Shown: positions 8,529-16,852 of the stretch, one piece after another
Layout: every line of letters begins with the position of its first letter
How positions within the stretch are numbered: position 1 is the first letter of the stretch
Source of the DNA: JAIVJZ01 sp035645695
GTDB lineage: Bacteria > Acidobacteriota > Blastocatellia > Pyrinomonadales > Pyrinomonadaceae
NCBI GenBank assembly: GCA_035645695.1
Contig: DASQMC010000061.1
Location: 1 to 64,000, forward strand
Direction: 5' to 3'
DNA length: 64,000 nucleotides
The notes under the pieces: generated by a model
Told to the model about the DNA's origin: nothing
Database searches by the model: none
What the model saw: only the letters and a program-made list of their open reading frames with translations
Translations under genes and position numbers: made by a program

Positions 8529-10169
8529 ATGGACATCCCCCGTGTCATCGCTAAACGCTTCCGCATCGAGTGTGAAATCGGCAGAGGCGGGATGGGCACT
8601 GTCTATCTCGCCACGCATCTCGGACTCGAACGCCCCGTCGCCATCAAAGTTCTCAAGGCCGAGATTGCCGCCGACCCCGAAGTGGCCGAACGCTTCATGC
8701 GCGAGGCGCGCACGATGGCGCGCCTGCGCCACACGCGCGCGGCCATGATCTTCGACGCGGGCAGCCTGCCCGACGGTCGTCCCTTCATCGTGATGGAACA
8801 CGTCGAAGGCTCGACGCTGGCGGACGTGCTCGCGCGCGAGGGGCGTTTCGAGCCCGAACGCGCCGTGCGCATCGCCTGCGAAATCTGCGACGTGCTCGCC
8901 GAAGCGCACGCGCTCGGCATCGTCCACCGCGACCTCAAGCCTTCGAACATCATGCTCAACGAGCGCGGCGTCTCGGTGCTGGATTTCGGCATCGCCAAAG
9001 TGCTGACGGCCTCGGCCGACGTGACCAAGACGCACGCCACGACCGAATCCGGCCTGATCATCGGCACGCCGCGCTACATGTCGCCCGAGCAGTGCATGGG
9101 CAAGCCCGTCGGGACGGCGAGCGACCTCTACAGCGTCGGCGTGCTCGTCTATGAAATGCTCGCGGGGCAACCGCCGTTCACGGACGGGCTGCAATCAGCC
9201 GTGCTCGTCCGGCAGGCGACCGCCGCGCCGCCGCCGCTCATGGCGCGCCGCCCCGAAGTGCCGCGTCGTCTCGCGCTCGCGACGCATACGCTGCTCGCCA
9301 AAAATCCGAACGACCGCCCGAAGTCCGCGCGCGAAACCCGCGCCATGCTCGAACGCAGCATTCAGGAGACGGCGCAACTCGTGATGCCGGAAGCAGCGCC
9401 CTTCGCCTCCACCATCGCCACGCTCGACACGCGCGCGTCGAACACCTCGCGCGCCGTCGCCGTCGTGGCCGTGCTCGCGCTGCTCGGCGGGCTGTTCTTC
9501 GCGTGGTTCGGCAGCAGCACGACGAGCGCGCGCGTCAAAGCGAGCGCGTCGCCGCGCGCCGGTGCGACCGCCGCCGCCACCTTCGCGCCCGCCGTTCCCA
9601 AGACCGCCTTCGCAAACGAAGTTGATGATGATGATGACGGCGAAACTTCGGCCGTCGTCCACGCATCGCTCTCAAACGACGCCGCGCGACAGATCGCCGC
9701 ATCGGTTCCGACCGGCGGGGCGGTCGGCGAAGCGCGCGTGTTGCGCACCCTGCGCGGCTCAAGCATCGCGGCCGTGCGCATCGAGCGCGGTGCGGGCACG
9801 TCGCACCTGGCTCTGATGGAGTCGCGCGGCGCGCTCGGAGGATTCCGCGTCGCCGCGCGCGCGCAACTCGACAAGGAAGGGTTTCGCGGCGCGAAGTGGG
9901 CGACCACGGTGGTTGACGCCGACGGAGACGGCTACGACGAGATCATCTGCACCGGCACGGACTCGCGCGACGACCCGTTCAGCCGCCGCCTCGTCCTCTA
10001 CGTGCCGCGCACGCGCCAGTCCTACAGCATGCGCGTCGGCCACGACAGCCGCGAGCGACAGGCCATTCGCGTCCGCTGGTCGTCGAACGCCGGGGGCGAC
10101 AACGCCAAGGCTTACCGCGCAGCCCTGCGCGCGCACGCCCTCGCCGATCTGCCGCAGGCTAAATTATAA
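8529..10169 (+). CDS. Membrane-anchored Hanks-type Ser/Thr protein kinase with extracytoplasmic C-terminal domain
   Basis: 546 residues. Kinase domain at about 10-275: glycine loop 'GRGGMG' at 18-23, ATP-binding Lys40 in 'VAIK', catalytic loop 'HRDLKPSN' at 133-140, metal-binding 'DFG' at 152-154 and 'SPE' at the end of the activation segment. A single membrane helix lies at about 309-327. The outside part has an Ala-rich linker, an acidic 'DDDDDGE' patch and a C-terminal domain with 'DADGDGYDEI', like an FG-GAP/VCBS calcium-binding loop. No PASTA repeats are present. It should phosphorylate cytoplasmic proteins in response to an external signal. GAGGG precedes the ATG. The downstream neighbour is an unrelated AT-rich island. 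Confidence 0.93.
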   Translation: MDIPRVIAKRFRIECEIGRGGMGTVYLATHLGLERPVAIKVLKAEIAADPEVAERFMREARTMARLRHTRAAMIFDAGSLPDGRPFIVMEHVEGSTLADVLAREGRFEPERAVRIACEICDVLAEAHALGIVHRDLKPSNIMLNERGVSVLDFGIAKVLTASADVTKTHATTESGLIIGTPRYMSPEQCMGKPVGTASDLYSVGVLVYEMLAGQPPFTDGLQSAVLVRQATAAPPPLMARRPEVPRRLALATHTLLAKNPNDRPKSARETRAMLERSIQETAQLVMPEAAPFASTIATLDTRASNTSRAVAVVAVLALLGGLFFAWFGSSTTSARVKASASPRAGATAAATFAPAVPKTAFANEVDDDDDGETSAVVHASLSNDAARQIAASVPTGGAVGEARVLRTLRGSSIAAVRIERGAGTSHLALMESRGALGGFRVAARAQLDKEGFRGAKWATTVVDADGDGYDEIICTGTDSRDDPFSRRLVLYVPRTRQSYSMRVGHDSRERQAIRVRWSSNAGGDNAKAYRAALRAHALADLPQAKL

Positions 10170-10222
10170 AAACGCGGGAAGGAGAATCGGGGTTGAGATA
10201 ACTTGAGTAATGCATCTAACAA

Positions 10223-10238
10223 TCTCCAAATTTGGAGA
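10223..10238. promoter_or_regulatory. Perfect 16-bp palindrome, candidate operator of the DGQHR/GIY-YIG pair
   Basis: TCTCCAAATTTGGAGA is a perfect inverted repeat 71 bases before the DGQHR start codon, at the edge of the AT-rich island and just before a TATGCT sequence that could be a -10 box. A dimeric repressor site is a reasonable guess; no repressor gene is adjacent. Confidence 0.45.
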
Positions 10239-10309
10239 ACTATGCTAGATTAGCCCCTGCCAGTGTAAAGAATCAAAATCCTCATATCATCAAGGACAAG
10301 CATCACTCT

Positions 10310-11437
10310 ATGAGCAAGGTAATAGTCAGACCTGCGGCACTTGTTAAGCAAGGACAATTAACCCTCTACTCGACTTCATTAAAGGTGTCTGACCTTTTAA
10401 TCCCTGGTTTCTATAGCGTAGAAACGCTTGACCCCGAAAGTGAAAATGATAAGGGTTATCAAAGACTTTTAAACAGATCAAGAGCAAAAAGGCTTGCCGA
10501 TTATATTGTTAGTGGTCAGGAAACAAAGGATGCATTTCTACCAACCAGCGTTTTTATGGCGACCCACAAAAACATTGATTTCAATCCAACGAACAACACA
10601 ATAGAAATAGATATAGACACAATCGGGTCGTTCAGCGTCGTTGACGGGCAACATAGAATTGAAGGTTTGAAGATGGCGGCAGAAAAGGACAGTCGAGTAT
10701 TAGACTTTGAAGTTCCTGTCAATATCGCCATTAATCTACCTAAGATTGCTCAAATGTGTCATTTCCTTATCGTTAACACAACTCAAAAGAGCGTTGAAAA
10801 GGGTGTTGAGCAAAGAATCATCGCGAGGCTAACGCAGGCTTTAGAAGTAGAAGACATTCCCAGTTTGCCGAAATGGATTTCCACAACAATCAAAAAAGGA
10901 GAGGATGAACAAGCCTTAAAATACGTGGACTTTTTGAATAGCGATCCGGAAAGCCCTTGGCTTAACAAAATCAAAATGGCTAATCAGGAAAGTACCGATG
11001 GAAGTGTCAATCAGCAAAGTTTCGTCAAATCGATTAAAAAATACGTTTTAGTTACTAACAATCCAATCAGCATCCAACCGTCGGATAAGCAACATAAGAT
11101 ATTTTTGAATTATTGGAAGGCCGTAACAAACATTTTGGGAGTTGATGAGCCAACGGTTTTGTTCAAATATAACGGAGTAGAGTTGTTTTGCAGATTCTCT
11201 GTCCCTTTTTTCAATAAGATGATAAACATGCCTGACTTTAAAGTGTCAACGATGGAAAAGCTGTTGGAGCAAACTTTTGAAAACGTAGAAGGCGATTATG
11301 CAGGAGTGGGACATACTGAGTTTTGGGTCAAAGGCGGTAGAGCGAGTTTTCTAAACTCAGGGGCATTAACCGCGATCAATGCTGAGATGGTTAAATCTTT
11401 ACATAAAACGGACTTTCAAAAAGAAATTGAAGTATGA
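10310..11437 (+). CDS. DGQHR-domain protein, DndB-like
   Basis: 375 residues from the ATG at 10310; a TTG at 10232 would overlap the palindrome and is less likely. The family-defining motif 'VVDGQHRIEGL' is at 110-120 (DGQHR 112-116). It is preceded by a 'RLLNRSRAKRLADYI' block also typical of DndB-like proteins. DndB regulates DNA phosphorothioation; the DGQHR group also occurs in other mobile defence loci. No dndC, D or E genes are here. Its stop overlaps the next start (ATGA), so it is translationally coupled to a GIY-YIG nuclease. GC content (about 40%) is far below the flanks, indicating recent transfer. Function is inferred: DNA modification sensing or defence. Confidence 0.85.
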   Translation: MSKVIVRPAALVKQGQLTLYSTSLKVSDLLIPGFYSVETLDPESENDKGYQRLLNRSRAKRLADYIVSGQETKDAFLPTSVFMATHKNIDFNPTNNTIEIDIDTIGSFSVVDGQHRIEGLKMAAEKDSRVLDFEVPVNIAINLPKIAQMCHFLIVNTTQKSVEKGVEQRIIARLTQALEVEDIPSLPKWISTTIKKGEDEQALKYVDFLNSDPESPWLNKIKMANQESTDGSVNQQSFVKSIKKYVLVTNNPISIQPSDKQHKIFLNYWKAVTNILGVDEPTVLFKYNGVELFCRFSVPFFNKMINMPDFKVSTMEKLLEQTFENVEGDYAGVGHTEFWVKGGRASFLNSGALTAINAEMVKSLHKTDFQKEIEV

Positions 11438-11775
11438 AAATTGATGAATTAAATCCGAAGCCTTCAGCAAAAGTACAGTTTAAGATTGCTTCGTTTAAAT
11501 CAGTACCTCACGAGAACGGTTGTTATGTCCTAGCCACATTTGACAATAAAATACTGTACATCGGGCTAGCGACAAACTTAAATAATCGTTTCAAACAACA
11601 TCTGGATAATCCAGAAAAAACCAATCCTACTGCGGAAGGTAAAGCTATCTGGTTTTATTTCACAATGTACGACCCAAAGAATTTACCGAAGCTTGAACGA
11701 ACTTGGATAAATCAATTTATGACGAGCAATGGGCGACTTCCAATCCTAAACAAAATAAATTCGCCGGTAAGTTAA
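11434..11775 (+). CDS. GIY-YIG nuclease-domain protein
   Basis: 113 residues, starting inside the stop of the DGQHR gene. Catalytic-site signature: 'GCY' at 29-31 in place of GIY, 'YIG' at 42-44, Arg52 in 'LNNRFKQH', Glu88 in 'KLERTWI', and Asn106 near the end. All standard catalytic positions are occupied, so an active single-domain endonuclease is plausible. It shares the low GC of its partner. No separate DNA-binding domain is visible, so specificity may come from the partner. A homing or repair role cannot be excluded, but coupling to a DGQHR protein suggests defence. Confidence 0.85.
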   Translation: MKIDELNPKPSAKVQFKIASFKSVPHENGCYVLATFDNKILYIGLATNLNNRFKQHLDNPEKTNPTAEGKAIWFYFTMYDPKNLPKLERTWINQFMTSNGRLPILNKINSPVS

Positions 11776-12067
11776 AGTTAACGATAGACGATTTTAAATC
11801 TATTCCAAGTAACTTTTTAAGCAACGGATTCAATTGATAATCAGCTCCTAAATCCAAAATTCCTTATTCGCATCCTCCTGATACATATCCGTGTCCTGCC
11901 CTTTTTCTTCCGCTTATCAGCCAAGCAACGCGGCGTGTTATGATCGGCCTCTAAAGAGTGCGAATCTGTAAAACGCCTGCCAGTTGATGTCTCTCGGCCG
12001 CCCGCGCTGTTTGTCGTCACGCGAGCGTGCGGGGGATTCTCCGAACTTTCATGTACACGAATAATTT
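11776..12067 (+). promoter_or_regulatory. Island boundary and candidate extended -10 promoter for the M16 gene
   Basis: AT-rich sequence continues to about 11860, then composition returns to GC-rich, marking the end of the island. TGTTATGAT at 11936-11944 is an extended -10 motif 123 bases before the M16 peptidase start; no clear -35 is present. No direct repeats matching the other island edge were found. Confidence 0.4.
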
Positions 12068-13555
12068 ATGAAGCAAACTTTCCTGACGCGTTATCTCTCG
12101 ACCGTTGCGATCCTGCTGTCGCTCGTCGCGGCGCCGCTCCAACTGTCGCCAAACGCCTACGCGCGCCCGTCGCAAGCCGCGCGACGCAGTACGACCACCA
12201 GCACCACGACGGCCGCCGCCGCGCCGCAAACCGCGGTCGCATCCACGGGCGCGCAATCGCAGCTTGTCAGCCGCGTGCTCGCCAACGGCCTCGAAGTGAT
12301 CGTCCTCGAAGACCATTCGATCCCGCTCGTCTCGCTCGAACTCGCCGTTAAGAACGGCTCTTACACCGAGCCGCCGGAACTGAACGGCCTCTCGCATCTC
12401 TACGAGCACATGTTCTTCAAAGCCAACAAGGCCGTGCTCGAAGGCGCTGAGTATCTACAGACGCTGGACCAACTCGGCGTGCTGTCGAACGCCTCTACGC
12501 GCGAGGAGATCGTCAACTACTACTCGCACACGACCAGCCCGAATTTGCGCGTGGCGATGGTGGCGATGCGCGATTCGGCGCGCTACCCGCTCTTTCACGA
12601 GCGGCAGTTCGAGCAGGAGCGTCAGGCCGTGCTCGGCGAACTCGACCGCCACGAGTCGAACCCTTACGGCTTCCTCAGTCTGGAACTCAACAATCGCCTT
12701 TTCTACAAGTACCCGAGTCGCAAGAATCCGGGCGGCAACCGCGAAACCGTCATGGCGGCCACCACCGAGAAGATGCGCCTCATCCAATCGCGCTACTACA
12801 TCCCGAACAACGCCGCCCTCATCGTGACGGGCGACGCGAAGCCCGAAGAAGTCTTCAAATTCGCGCAGGAGCTTTTCGGCGACTGGCAGAAGGGCGAAGA
12901 CCCGTTCGTGAAGTATCCGATGGTCGAGCACCCGCCGCTCGCGAAAAGCGAAGGCGTCGTGATCAAGCAGCCCGTTAACAACGTGATCCTCAACATCGGC
13001 TGGCACGGCCCCTCCATCGGCAAGGACAACGCGGCCACCTACGCGGCCGACGTGTTCTCCTTCATCCTGCGCCAGCCCGATTCGCGCTTCCAACGCGCGC
13101 TCGTCGATACCGGACTCGTCTCCGCCGTCGATTTCAACTATTACACGCAGCGCAACGTCGGCCCCATTCAAGTCTTGGCGCAGACGACGCCCGATAAGGC
13201 GCGTGCCGCCGCGCGCGCCATCTACAAAGAGATCGCGGCCTTCAACGACCCGGCTTATTACACCGACGAGCAACTCGAAGCCGCCAAAGGTCTGCTCGAA
13301 GCCGACGACCTCTACTCGCGCGAGAAGTTGACCGACTACACCCACACGATAGGCTTCTGGTGGGCTTCGACCGGACTCGAATATTTCCGGGGCTATCTCG
13401 GCAACCTGCGCCGCACCTCGCGCGCCGACATCAATCGCTATATCACGACCTATATTCAAGGCAAGCCGCGCGTCGGCCTTGCCCTGCTCTCGGAAGAATC
13501 GCAGCGACAGGCGCAACTGACGCCGCAGGATTTGATCGGAGAAGGAGCCAGGTGA
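12068..13555 (+). CDS. Secreted M16 family zinc peptidase, catalytic subunit
   Basis: 495 residues with an N-terminal signal peptide (hydrophobic 10-22, likely cleavage after 'AYA'). The inverted zinc motif HxxEH is present as 'HLYEH' in 'GLSHLYEHMFF' near residue 115, with the downstream helix containing 'ERQAVLGELDRHESN' that supplies the third ligand Glu. The second M16 domain ('VTGDAKPEEVFKFAQELFGDW') is complete. M16 enzymes (pitrilysin/MPP type) cut peptides inside a clamshell. The next gene encodes a second M16 protein lacking the zinc motif, so the two probably form an active/inactive heterodimer in the periplasm. Repeats overlap its stop codon. Confidence 0.9.
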   Translation: MKQTFLTRYLSTVAILLSLVAAPLQLSPNAYARPSQAARRSTTTSTTTAAAAPQTAVASTGAQSQLVSRVLANGLEVIVLEDHSIPLVSLELAVKNGSYTEPPELNGLSHLYEHMFFKANKAVLEGAEYLQTLDQLGVLSNASTREEIVNYYSHTTSPNLRVAMVAMRDSARYPLFHERQFEQERQAVLGELDRHESNPYGFLSLELNNRLFYKYPSRKNPGGNRETVMAATTEKMRLIQSRYYIPNNAALIVTGDAKPEEVFKFAQELFGDWQKGEDPFVKYPMVEHPPLAKSEGVVIKQPVNNVILNIGWHGPSIGKDNAATYAADVFSFILRQPDSRFQRALVDTGLVSAVDFNYYTQRNVGPIQVLAQTTPDKARAAARAIYKEIAAFNDPAYYTDEQLEAAKGLLEADDLYSREKLTDYTHTIGFWWASTGLEYFRGYLGNLRRTSRADINRYITTYIQGKPRVGLALLSEESQRQAQLTPQDLIGEGAR

Positions 13556-13636
13556 TGAAGTAGGAACGATGAACGATGAACGATGAATAGGAAGACGACT
13601 TTACTTTCAGTTCATCGTTCATCGTTCCTACTTCAT
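13555..13636. repeat. Heptamer-repeat hairpin with perfect 26-bp arms (GAACGAT units)
   Basis: Arms at 13555-13580 and 13611-13636 are perfect reverse complements, built from GAACGAT units plus an ATGAAGTAG tip, with a 30-base loop. The left arm begins in the stop codon of the first M16 gene and the right arm ends 12 bases before the start of the second, so it may affect coupling of the pair. Confidence 0.9.
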
Positions 13637-13648
13637 AGTTATTTTTTT

Positions 13649-15094
13649 ATGATGATGGAAACTCAAAATCTTAAACAGGCGCGACGCGCGTTTGTGCTCT
13701 CGGTCGCGTGCGCCTTTCTGGTGTTCTTCACGGTTGGCGACGCGCGGGCGCAGCGGCAACAGGGCGGCGCGGGCGTCGCACCGCAGACACGCGCGACGCC
13801 CGCGCCGACGCCGGATAAAGAGAAAGTAAAAGAAGTGGCGGCGACCGCCGAGTCGCTCGTCACCGAGTTTGAAGTCAACGGGTTGAAGGTGCTCGTCAAG
13901 CGGCGGGCGGGAAGTTTGTCCGTCTCGGGCGGGCTGTTTTTGCGCGGCGGCGCGCGCAACGTGACGGCGGAGAACGCGGGCATCGAGGCTTTGATGCTCG
14001 ACGCCATGTCTGAGGGGAGCGTCGGCTTCCCGCGCGAGCGGTTGCGCAAGGAACTCTCGCGGATGGGTTCGGCCGTCAGCTATGGCCTGAACTACGACTA
14101 CTCCGTGCTCTCCTTCGCTTCGACGCGCGCCAACTTCGACCGCTCCTGGGAAATTTTCAGCGACGTTGCGCTCCGGCCGCTGTTCGCGCCCGAAGACGTG
14201 CGGCGCGTCCAGAATCGTCTCATCATCTCGCGCCGCGATGATACCGACACGCCCGATTCCTTCATCGAAGTGCTGCAATCGCGCGTCGCTTACGCCGGCC
14301 ACCCCTACATGAACGACCCCGACGGTACGGAGCAGACTTTGAGCCGCCTGACGGTCGAAGACCTGCGACGCTATCACACGCAGATGATGCAGACTTCGCG
14401 GCTTCTGCTCGTCCTCGTCGGCGATCTGGACGCGGCGAAAGTGCGCTCAGAGATCGCGTCTTCATTCGGCAAACTGCCGCGCGGCGATTACCGCCCGTCC
14501 GCGCCGCCGCCGCTCGCCTTCAAGGCCGCGACGGTCGATGTGACGCAGCGCGCCATCCCGACCAACTATGTACAGGGCGTCTTCGCCGCCCCGCCCCTCT
14601 CTTCGGAAGACTACTACGCGATGCGCGTCGCTTCGTCGCTTTTGCAAGACCGCGTGATGGTCGAGGTGCGTTACAAGCGCAACCTCTCCTATGCGCCGGA
14701 ATCATTCCTGCGCACGCAGGGCGCGAACATCGGCGGCATCGCCGTCTCGGCCGTCGATGCCAATCAGGCCGTCAGCGTGATGCTCTTTGAAATCTCGAAG
14801 ATGCAGCGCGAAGCCGCGCCCGACTCCGAGATCGGCGGCGTCATCTCCGGCTTCCTCACGCGCCACTACATGGGGCAGGAGACGAACAGCGCGCAGGCCG
14901 GCGACCTCGCCATCTACGAACTCATCGGCGGCGGCTGGCGCAACTCTCTCACCTTTCTCGAACGCCTGCGAGCCGTCACCCCGAAGGACGTGCAGCGCGT
15001 CGCGCAAAAGTACATGCACAACATACGCTTCGTCGTCCTCGGCGACCCCGCGCGCATAGACAAGAACGTGTTCACGGTGCAGCTCGGAGAATAA
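13649..15094 (+). CDS. Secreted M16 family protein without zinc motif (inactive partner)
   Basis: 481 residues from the first of three consecutive ATG codons. A signal peptide is visible (hydrophobic 17-29, cleavage near 'ARA'). Both M16 half-domains are recognisable ('VNGLKVLVKRRAGSLSVSGG', 'LLVLVGDLDAAKVRSEIASS'), but the helix that should hold HxxEH reads 'GIEALMLDAMSEG', with no His or zinc ligands. Such subunits pair with an active M16 protein, as in mitochondrial MPP alpha/beta and bacterial two-gene M16 systems. No ribosome binding site is evident before the start, possibly because the repeat hairpin displaced it; translation may depend on readthrough from the first gene. Confidence 0.88.
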   Translation: MMMETQNLKQARRAFVLSVACAFLVFFTVGDARAQRQQGGAGVAPQTRATPAPTPDKEKVKEVAATAESLVTEFEVNGLKVLVKRRAGSLSVSGGLFLRGGARNVTAENAGIEALMLDAMSEGSVGFPRERLRKELSRMGSAVSYGLNYDYSVLSFASTRANFDRSWEIFSDVALRPLFAPEDVRRVQNRLIISRRDDTDTPDSFIEVLQSRVAYAGHPYMNDPDGTEQTLSRLTVEDLRRYHTQMMQTSRLLLVLVGDLDAAKVRSEIASSFGKLPRGDYRPSAPPPLAFKAATVDVTQRAIPTNYVQGVFAAPPLSSEDYYAMRVASSLLQDRVMVEVRYKRNLSYAPESFLRTQGANIGGIAVSAVDANQAVSVMLFEISKMQREAAPDSEIGGVISGFLTRHYMGQETNSAQAGDLAIYELIGGGWRNSLTFLERLRAVTPKDVQRVAQKYMHNIRFVVLGDPARIDKNVFTVQLGE

Positions 15095-15234
15095 GCGAGA
15101 GGGGAAAGGGAAGCGAGAGGGGAAAGGGAAAAGGGTAAGGGGTAAAGGAAGAGAAAGACGGGGCGCAGCCATTCAACGCTGCGCCCTGCTTTTTGTCTTT
15201 AACCTTTACCCCTTCCCCTTTTCCCTTTCCCCTT
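15095..15234. repeat. GGGAAA/GGGTAA-repeat hairpin
   Basis: Purine-rich repeats (AGGGGAAAGGGAA) run from the stop codon of the upstream gene. The arms 15119-15148 and 15203-15232 pair over 30 bases with one mismatch. A separate, GC-rich hairpin is nested in the loop (listed as a terminator). Related elements occur at 49459 and 51893. Confidence 0.85.
15161..15200 (+). terminator. Intrinsic terminator nested inside a repeat hairpin
   Basis: Stem GGGCGCAGC / GCTGCGCCC with loop CATTCAAC is followed by TGCTTTTTGTCTTT. It lies between the second M16 gene (+) and a convergent protease gene. Confidence 0.75.
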
Positions 15235-15243
15235 GTGTCTCGT

Positions 15244-16419
15244 TCACCGGCGAAACTCGCCGAGCAGTTTCTGGTAGAGTTCGGCGTCGAGCGGTTGGAG
15301 CGTTCGGCTCTGGGCGAGGGCGGCCGTGCGATCTCCGATTTCGAGATAGGTCATACCGAGATTGTAGAAGGCTTCGCCGAGGTCGGGGCGCAGGCGCGCG
15401 GCCTGCCTGTAAGCGGCGATGGCCTCGTCGAAGTTGCTGGCGTAATAGTAGGCGTCGCCGAGTTTGTTGTAAGCCTCGACGGAGTTGGGGCGCAAGCGCA
15501 GCGCCTGCTTGTAAGCGCGAATCGCATCGCTCATCTTGCCCTGTTTGACTTTGCAATAGCCAACCTGTATCCACGCCTCTACGCGGTTCGGATTTTTGTT
15601 GACCACCTGCTCGAACGACCCGAGCGCGCCGTCGTAGTTTCCCAGCCACAGGGAGTTCAAACCGTTCTTGTACCACCAGTCGGCGGACGCCTCGCCGCCC
15701 GGCGCATTGCGGTTGCGCGCGGCGAGCGCGTCAAACGGGGTGAGCCTGTCGGGCTTGAGCGACGCGAGCCGCGCGGAGGCGAGCGCGAGGTTGATGTTCT
15801 GCCCGTTCGTGACTTTAACGGTGACGACGCCTACAACCTGCCCGCGATAGTTGAAGACGGGGCTGCCGCTGTTGCCGTGCGAAATGGGTGCGGTCGTCTG
15901 GATGATCTTGCCGAGGTTCGGCACTTCGCGCACCGCCGAGACGATGCCCTCCGAAACAGACCCTTCGAGGCGCAGCGGGTTGCCGATGACGAACACTCCC
16001 TCGCCCTCCTCCGGCAGATTGTTCGTCAACTCGCTGACGCGCGTGCGCTCCGGCGGCACATCCACGCTCAAGACGGCGAGGTCGGCCTCCTCGTCGAAGT
16101 CGAGCGCGCCCTGCGAGGCGTAGATTCTCCCCTTGCCGTCGAGCGTCTTCACCTCGACGCGGCGCGCGCCTTCGACGACGTGCAGATTGGTCAACACCTG
16201 ACCGGGGCGTATGAAGAAACCGCTCCCGCTCAAAAGCGGTTCGCCCTTCGTGTCATAAGTGACGATGGCGACGACCGAAGGCTTGACGCGGCGAACGAGT
16301 TCGGGCAGCGACTCTGCCTGCGGTTGTTGTTGTTGCGCGTGCGCCATACCCGACGCGGACGCGAACAGGCAGAGCAATAACAGCCAGCGGGGGATCGGGG
16401 GAAGTTGGCTTTTCGGCAT
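15244..16419 (-). CDS. Secreted trypsin-like serine protease with TPR repeats
   Basis: 391 residues. Signal peptide (hydrophobic 12-20, cleavage near 'AHA'). The protease domain at about 40-235 is of the S1C/HtrA type with a full triad: His80 in 'TNLHVVEG', Asp113 in 'EADLAVL', Ser184 in 'HGNSGSP'. Instead of PDZ domains, the C-terminus carries three to four TPR units (about 250-385: 'AWIQVGYCKVKQGKMSDAIR', 'AYNKLGDAYYYASNFDEAIA', 'AFYNLGMTYLEIGDRTAALA'). This suggests periplasmic quality control with TPRs recruiting substrates or partners. It converges with the M16 gene across a terminator inside a repeat. Confidence 0.9.
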   Translation of the reverse strand: MPKSQLPPIPRWLLLLCLFASASGMAHAQQQQPQAESLPELVRRVKPSVVAIVTYDTKGEPLLSGSGFFIRPGQVLTNLHVVEGARRVEVKTLDGKGRIYASQGALDFDEEADLAVLSVDVPPERTRVSELTNNLPEEGEGVFVIGNPLRLEGSVSEGIVSAVREVPNLGKIIQTTAPISHGNSGSPVFNYRGQVVGVVTVKVTNGQNINLALASARLASLKPDRLTPFDALAARNRNAPGGEASADWWYKNGLNSLWLGNYDGALGSFEQVVNKNPNRVEAWIQVGYCKVKQGKMSDAIRAYKQALRLRPNSVEAYNKLGDAYYYASNFDEAIAAYRQAARLRPDLGEAFYNLGMTYLEIGDRTAALAQSRTLQPLDAELYQKLLGEFRR

Positions 16420-16611
16420 GGCTTTAATTCCAGACGAAGCGACGGAGACAATCGTTCGCTCGCAGCAGAGGCGGGGGAGCGTAAATCTGTTTACGAATTG
16501 TCCGAGAGCTAAGTTTTAAGTCTGACTTAAAATTTTAGGTGGAGACTAACGAGGTATGCCTTGGTCAGCGAGGCCGCTTTCGGGGAAGTGCTTAACGGCT
16601 CTTGCCCGTAA

Positions 16612-16633
16612 GAATACGGGCAATTAGAAATAT
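16612..16633. other. Perfect 9-bp stem-loop in the protease gene's upstream region
   Basis: TTGCCCGTA and TACGGGCAA flank an AGAA loop, 193 bases upstream of the protease start codon. There is no T-tract on either side, so a regulatory or operator role is as likely as termination. Confidence 0.5.
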
Positions 16634-16665
16634 ACAGTCCGGGCGACGCGCGGGTCAATAAAAAA

Positions 16666-16750
16666 GGGAAGGAGAAGAATTGATTCATTGATTCATCGGT
16701 TCATTGATTCAATGAACCGATGAATCAATGAATCAATTCTTCTCCTTCCC
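16666..16750. repeat. Perfect 40-bp hairpin with 5-base loop (TTGATTCA units)
   Basis: The 40 bases from 16666 to 16705 are exactly complementary to 16711-16750, separated by GATTC. The arms contain imperfect TTGATTCA repeats and purine-rich GGGAAGGAGAAG tips. This is the most perfect member of the spacer hairpin family in the window. Confidence 0.95.
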
Positions 16751-16755
16751 TAAAA

Positions 16756-16787
16756 CAACGGCTGCCCTCCGTGGAGGGCAGCCGTTG
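16756..16787 (-). terminator. Intrinsic terminator of the downstream minus-strand gene
   Basis: Fifteen base pairs (CAACGGCTGCCCTCC and its complement) around a two-base loop. Read on the minus strand it is followed by TTTTA, 66 bases after the stop of the gene at 16853. Confidence 0.8.
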
Positions 16788-16852
16788 AAGGCTTGCATGT
16801 TATAGCTCGCAGCGAGGGGCTTGGAAGATGCAAGCAAAGGGCGAGGACAACT

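Larger units (their letters stand above)
16420..16852. other. Hairpin-rich spacer between two minus-strand genes
   Basis: No ORF is supported. It holds three hairpins listed separately: a 9-bp stem with an AGAA loop at 16612-16633, a perfect 40-bp hairpin at 16666-16750, and a terminator for the gene to the right at 16756-16787. The promoter of the protease gene must lie at its left end but is not obvious. Confidence 0.6.

Noticed and set aside
10232..10309. TTG start extending the DGQHR protein by 26 residues
   Set aside because: It lies inside the palindrome, lacks a ribosome binding site and adds residues that do not look like the family.
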